Shown here in pieces: positions 61,985 through 64,000 of a stretch of DNA of 64,000 bases. This stretch comes from Sitta carolinensis. Taxonomy: Eukaryota; Chordata; Aves; Passeriformes; Sittidae. Under the pieces are notes generated by a model, which worked only from the letters and a program-made list of their open reading frames with translations, was not told where the DNA came from and searched no databases. The stretch covers positions 27,377,660 to 27,441,659 of the forward strand of contig CM063285.1 of NCBI GenBank assembly GCA_032173965.1, written 5' to 3'. The stretch's first letter is position 1, and every line of letters begins with the position of its first letter. A program made the position numbers and the translations under genes.

Positions 61985-62832
61985 AGAGGTGAACACTGTC
62001 CACAAGGGTGAGGAAAAAGGTTGAGGTAGTATAGTGCTTTCTTTGCCTGAATCTTTAACACAGATACCAGGGCCATCAGTTCCCTGAGCTGATCAGGGGA
62101 CAGGGACAGGGAGCAGAAGAGCCCCCCTGCAATACAGGAGGAGGTGGTTACACACCTGCTGTGTCACTTAGACACTCACAAATCTATGGGGCCAGATGGG
62201 ATTCACCTGATGGGATTCACCTGCGAGCTGGTGGAAGCGCTCACCATAACACTCTCCATCACTTGTCATTAGTCCTGGTTAACTGGGGAGGTCCCAAATG
62301 ACTGGAGGTTGGCCAGTGTGATTCCCATCTACAAGAAGGGTTGTAAGGAGAATCCAGGGAATTGAACGCCTGACTCCAGTACGAGGGAAGGCTACAGAAC
62401 AGATAAGAGTGCAATCACATGGCAGGTACAGGGCATCCAGGGGATCAGGCACGGCTAGCCAGCATGAGTTTAGGAAAGGCAGGTCCTGCTTGATCAACCT
62501 GATCTCCCTCTATTAGTGGCCCACTTATTGGATGAGGGAAGGACTATGGAGGCAGCAGGTGAGGTTCAGGATCGTCACCCAGGCAACCAGCGACAGGACA
62601 TAAGGAAATGACCTCAAGCTGTGCTGGGGGAGGTTTGGACTGAGCTTCAGGAAGAATCTCTTCACTGAAATGGTCGTTAAACATTGAAATGGGATGCCAA
62701 GGGACATGGTGGAGTCAACATCCTTGGAGGTGTTCAAGAAACAACTGGGTGTGGCACTAAATTTTAGAGATTACTGTTTGGTCAAATGATCTTGGAGGCC
62801 TTTTACAACCTTAATGAATCTTTGATTCTTTA
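61985..62832 (+). mobile_element. CR1-type LINE copy with large internal deletion, sense
   Basis: The left part (about 61985-62540) reads as CR1 linker and early RT: SMGPDG-like sequence around 62185-62222, then VPNDWRLASVIPIYKKG (about 62292-62342), then GKAGPA/LINLISL-like sequence ending at GATGAGGGAAGGACTATGG (about 62531-62549). At about 62550-62560 the sequence jumps directly to CR1 3'UTR (GACCTCAAGCTGTGCTGGGG, GTGTTCAAGAAACAACTGGG) and finishes at TTGATTCTTTAA near 62832. The RT palm, with the catalytic Asp pair, and the ORF2 C-terminus are missing. The deletion could predate insertion or be local. It lies in the sense orientation relative to the candidate gene. Confidence 0.88.
62195..62222 (+). 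repeat. 14-bp tandem duplication inside the CR1 copy
   Basis: GATGGGATTCACCT occurs at 62195-62208 and is repeated exactly at 62209-62222, within the segment encoding the PDGIHP-type RT block. Fourteen bases shift the frame. Confidence 0.92.
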
Positions 62833-64000
62833 AATTCCCATGCTTGGTTTCTATACACTTGAATGTAGTTCAGAGCTATGTAACCAGGTAAATTACATTG
62901 TATGAGGTCACAGCTTATCAGAGGAATAAATAAAAAATCTGGTTTAAAATATCAATAATTTTCTTCTAACCTCTCTACAAATCCAGTCTTTAATGTGCTG
63001 AGGCTGAAGAGGGAAGACCCCAACTTTGGCGCACACCACCATTTGTTGCAGCACTGTCAGAGCTGTGGTTTTGCCCTTTCTGGTGAAGGGATCTTGTATG
63101 ACTGTAGAGAAAGCAAAACACTTAATACTTCCTGAGTGCATCAATGAGCAGAAATAAGAGTGTATGATATAGCTCAAAATTACACCTTTAAATGGGATTT
63201 ATTAAACCATGCTTGGAAAAAACCCAGTAATAGCCTTGGCAGAAGAAAATCTTAGCATCAAAGTAGAAATAATTTTCCTGAATTCAGCTGTCTTTAGAGC
63301 TTAGAAGTGTCTCATACTCAAGTAGTTATTAAAATCTAACATGTATCTGTTAGTCCTGGTGCATATTTCTGTGCATATAAATATATGTATATATGTATAT
63401 GCATGTGCGTGTACGTTTCTAGATCAGCAATTCGGAATAAAATTGAGAGTCTACCCAATCTAGAATTAGTATGCTGCACATCAGTAGTTAGTTTGCATTA
63501 CTAGCATGTCTCAGATATTAATGAGGGCTGTTGCAAGTGAGCTAGTTGACAAATTTGGGTGGGTTAATTAGTTTAAAAATGCAATAGCTATGTATATGTA
63601 TTTTATCATGATTATTTTGAGAACAATACTAGCTGAAGAACAGAGTTTATGGACTTATAAATGGACATGAACAAGCTGCACCTCAAAGATGGTTGCAGCT
63701 CACTTAGGATTCAGAATGCCATTCCATTTTCGTTCTCAGTATGAATTGAATTTGTATTGTACAGTACATAAATGATTTTCCTTGACTTTTTAAAAGGCAA
63801 TATGTATTAATATTTTAAACTGAAGTAATTGCTTCTTGTTCAGCAATGGGTTTCATTTATGAGTGTTTATCCCTGGCAAATGGAAAGTATGGTTAATCTA
63901 AGTTAAAAATGTATTCTTTAAATAGCTCTAATTGTGTTCTGTTTATATTTGTATGTTTTAGACTCTTAAGATTTAATCAGTAGCAGTTCTAACAAACCAT
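62833..64000. other. Non-coding sequence to the window end
   Basis: AT-rich sequence with a TA/TG-rich alternating tract (63371-63416). No exon could be supported. If the gene model upstream is right, this is intronic. Confidence 0.6.
63371..63416. repeat. Alternating TA/TG microsatellite-like tract
   Basis: Purine-pyrimidine alternating run of ATATGTATATATG type ending in GTGCGTGTAC. Imperfect simple repeat. Confidence 0.8.

Noticed and set aside
1..64000. Bacterial or phage systems, CRISPR arrays, operons, insertion sequences
   Set aside because: Coding density, codon interruption, LINE content and the lone CpG island show vertebrate nuclear DNA; no spaced direct-repeat array was seen.
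1..64000. Endogenous retrovirus or LTR pairs
   Set aside because: No gag, pol or env motifs outside LINE RT and no paired terminal repeats were noticed by eye; solitary old LTRs cannot be excluded without a library search.

Overview
The window is vertebrate nuclear DNA, most probably from a bird. It is AT-rich and almost gene-free, with no dense ORFs, operons, rRNA or recognisable tRNA. The host assignment rests on four CR1-type LINE pieces with recognisable avian-style protein motifs and 3' ends, and on a (GAATA)n array fused to a CR1-like 3' tail, a combination common in bird (especially passerine) genomes. This is recalled family knowledge, not a database search.

Layout. 1-6.85 kb: AT-rich unique sequence with homopolymer runs and a small 21-bp tandem repeat. 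6.86-8.04 kb: antisense CR1 fragment covering the end of the endonuclease (EN) domain, the linker and the beginning of the reverse transcriptase (RT). 9.55-11.37 kb: the best CR1 copy, sense strand, 5'-truncated, running from the EN/RT linker to a typical 3' terminus, broken by stops, frameshifts and a 19-bp duplication. 11.4-25.8 kb: long non-coding stretch with a few simple repeats and a hairpin. 25.78-26.16 kb: an old, diverged tandem repeat of about 123-148 bp. 26.59-27.06 kb: an unexplained minus-strand open frame. 30.68-30.82 kb: GAATA array plus CR1-like tail. 44.26-45.96 kb: two very old CR1/L3-like LINE tails, antisense. 48.64-49.27 kb: antisense CR1 EN remnant. 60.03-60.13 kb: A37 and T15-A7-G11 homopolymers. 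60.64-60.96 kb: the only CpG island. 61.98-62.83 kb: CR1 copy with a large internal deletion.

The only place that looks like a host gene is 60.6-61.4 kb. A CpG island carries a short plus-strand reading frame with a strong Kozak context and a GT donor at 60887. About 330 bp downstream, an open segment bounded by AG at 61213-61214 and by CAG|GTAAGG at 61399/61400 continues the frame in phase, giving about 83 residues so far. I do not recognise the protein. If real, the gene starts here and runs rightward out of the window, leaving the other 60 kb as intergenic desert or part of a neighbour's introns. I found no novel multi-gene system. The most checkable points are the putative new first exons, the 148-bp tandem repeat and the 26.6-27.06 kb open frame.
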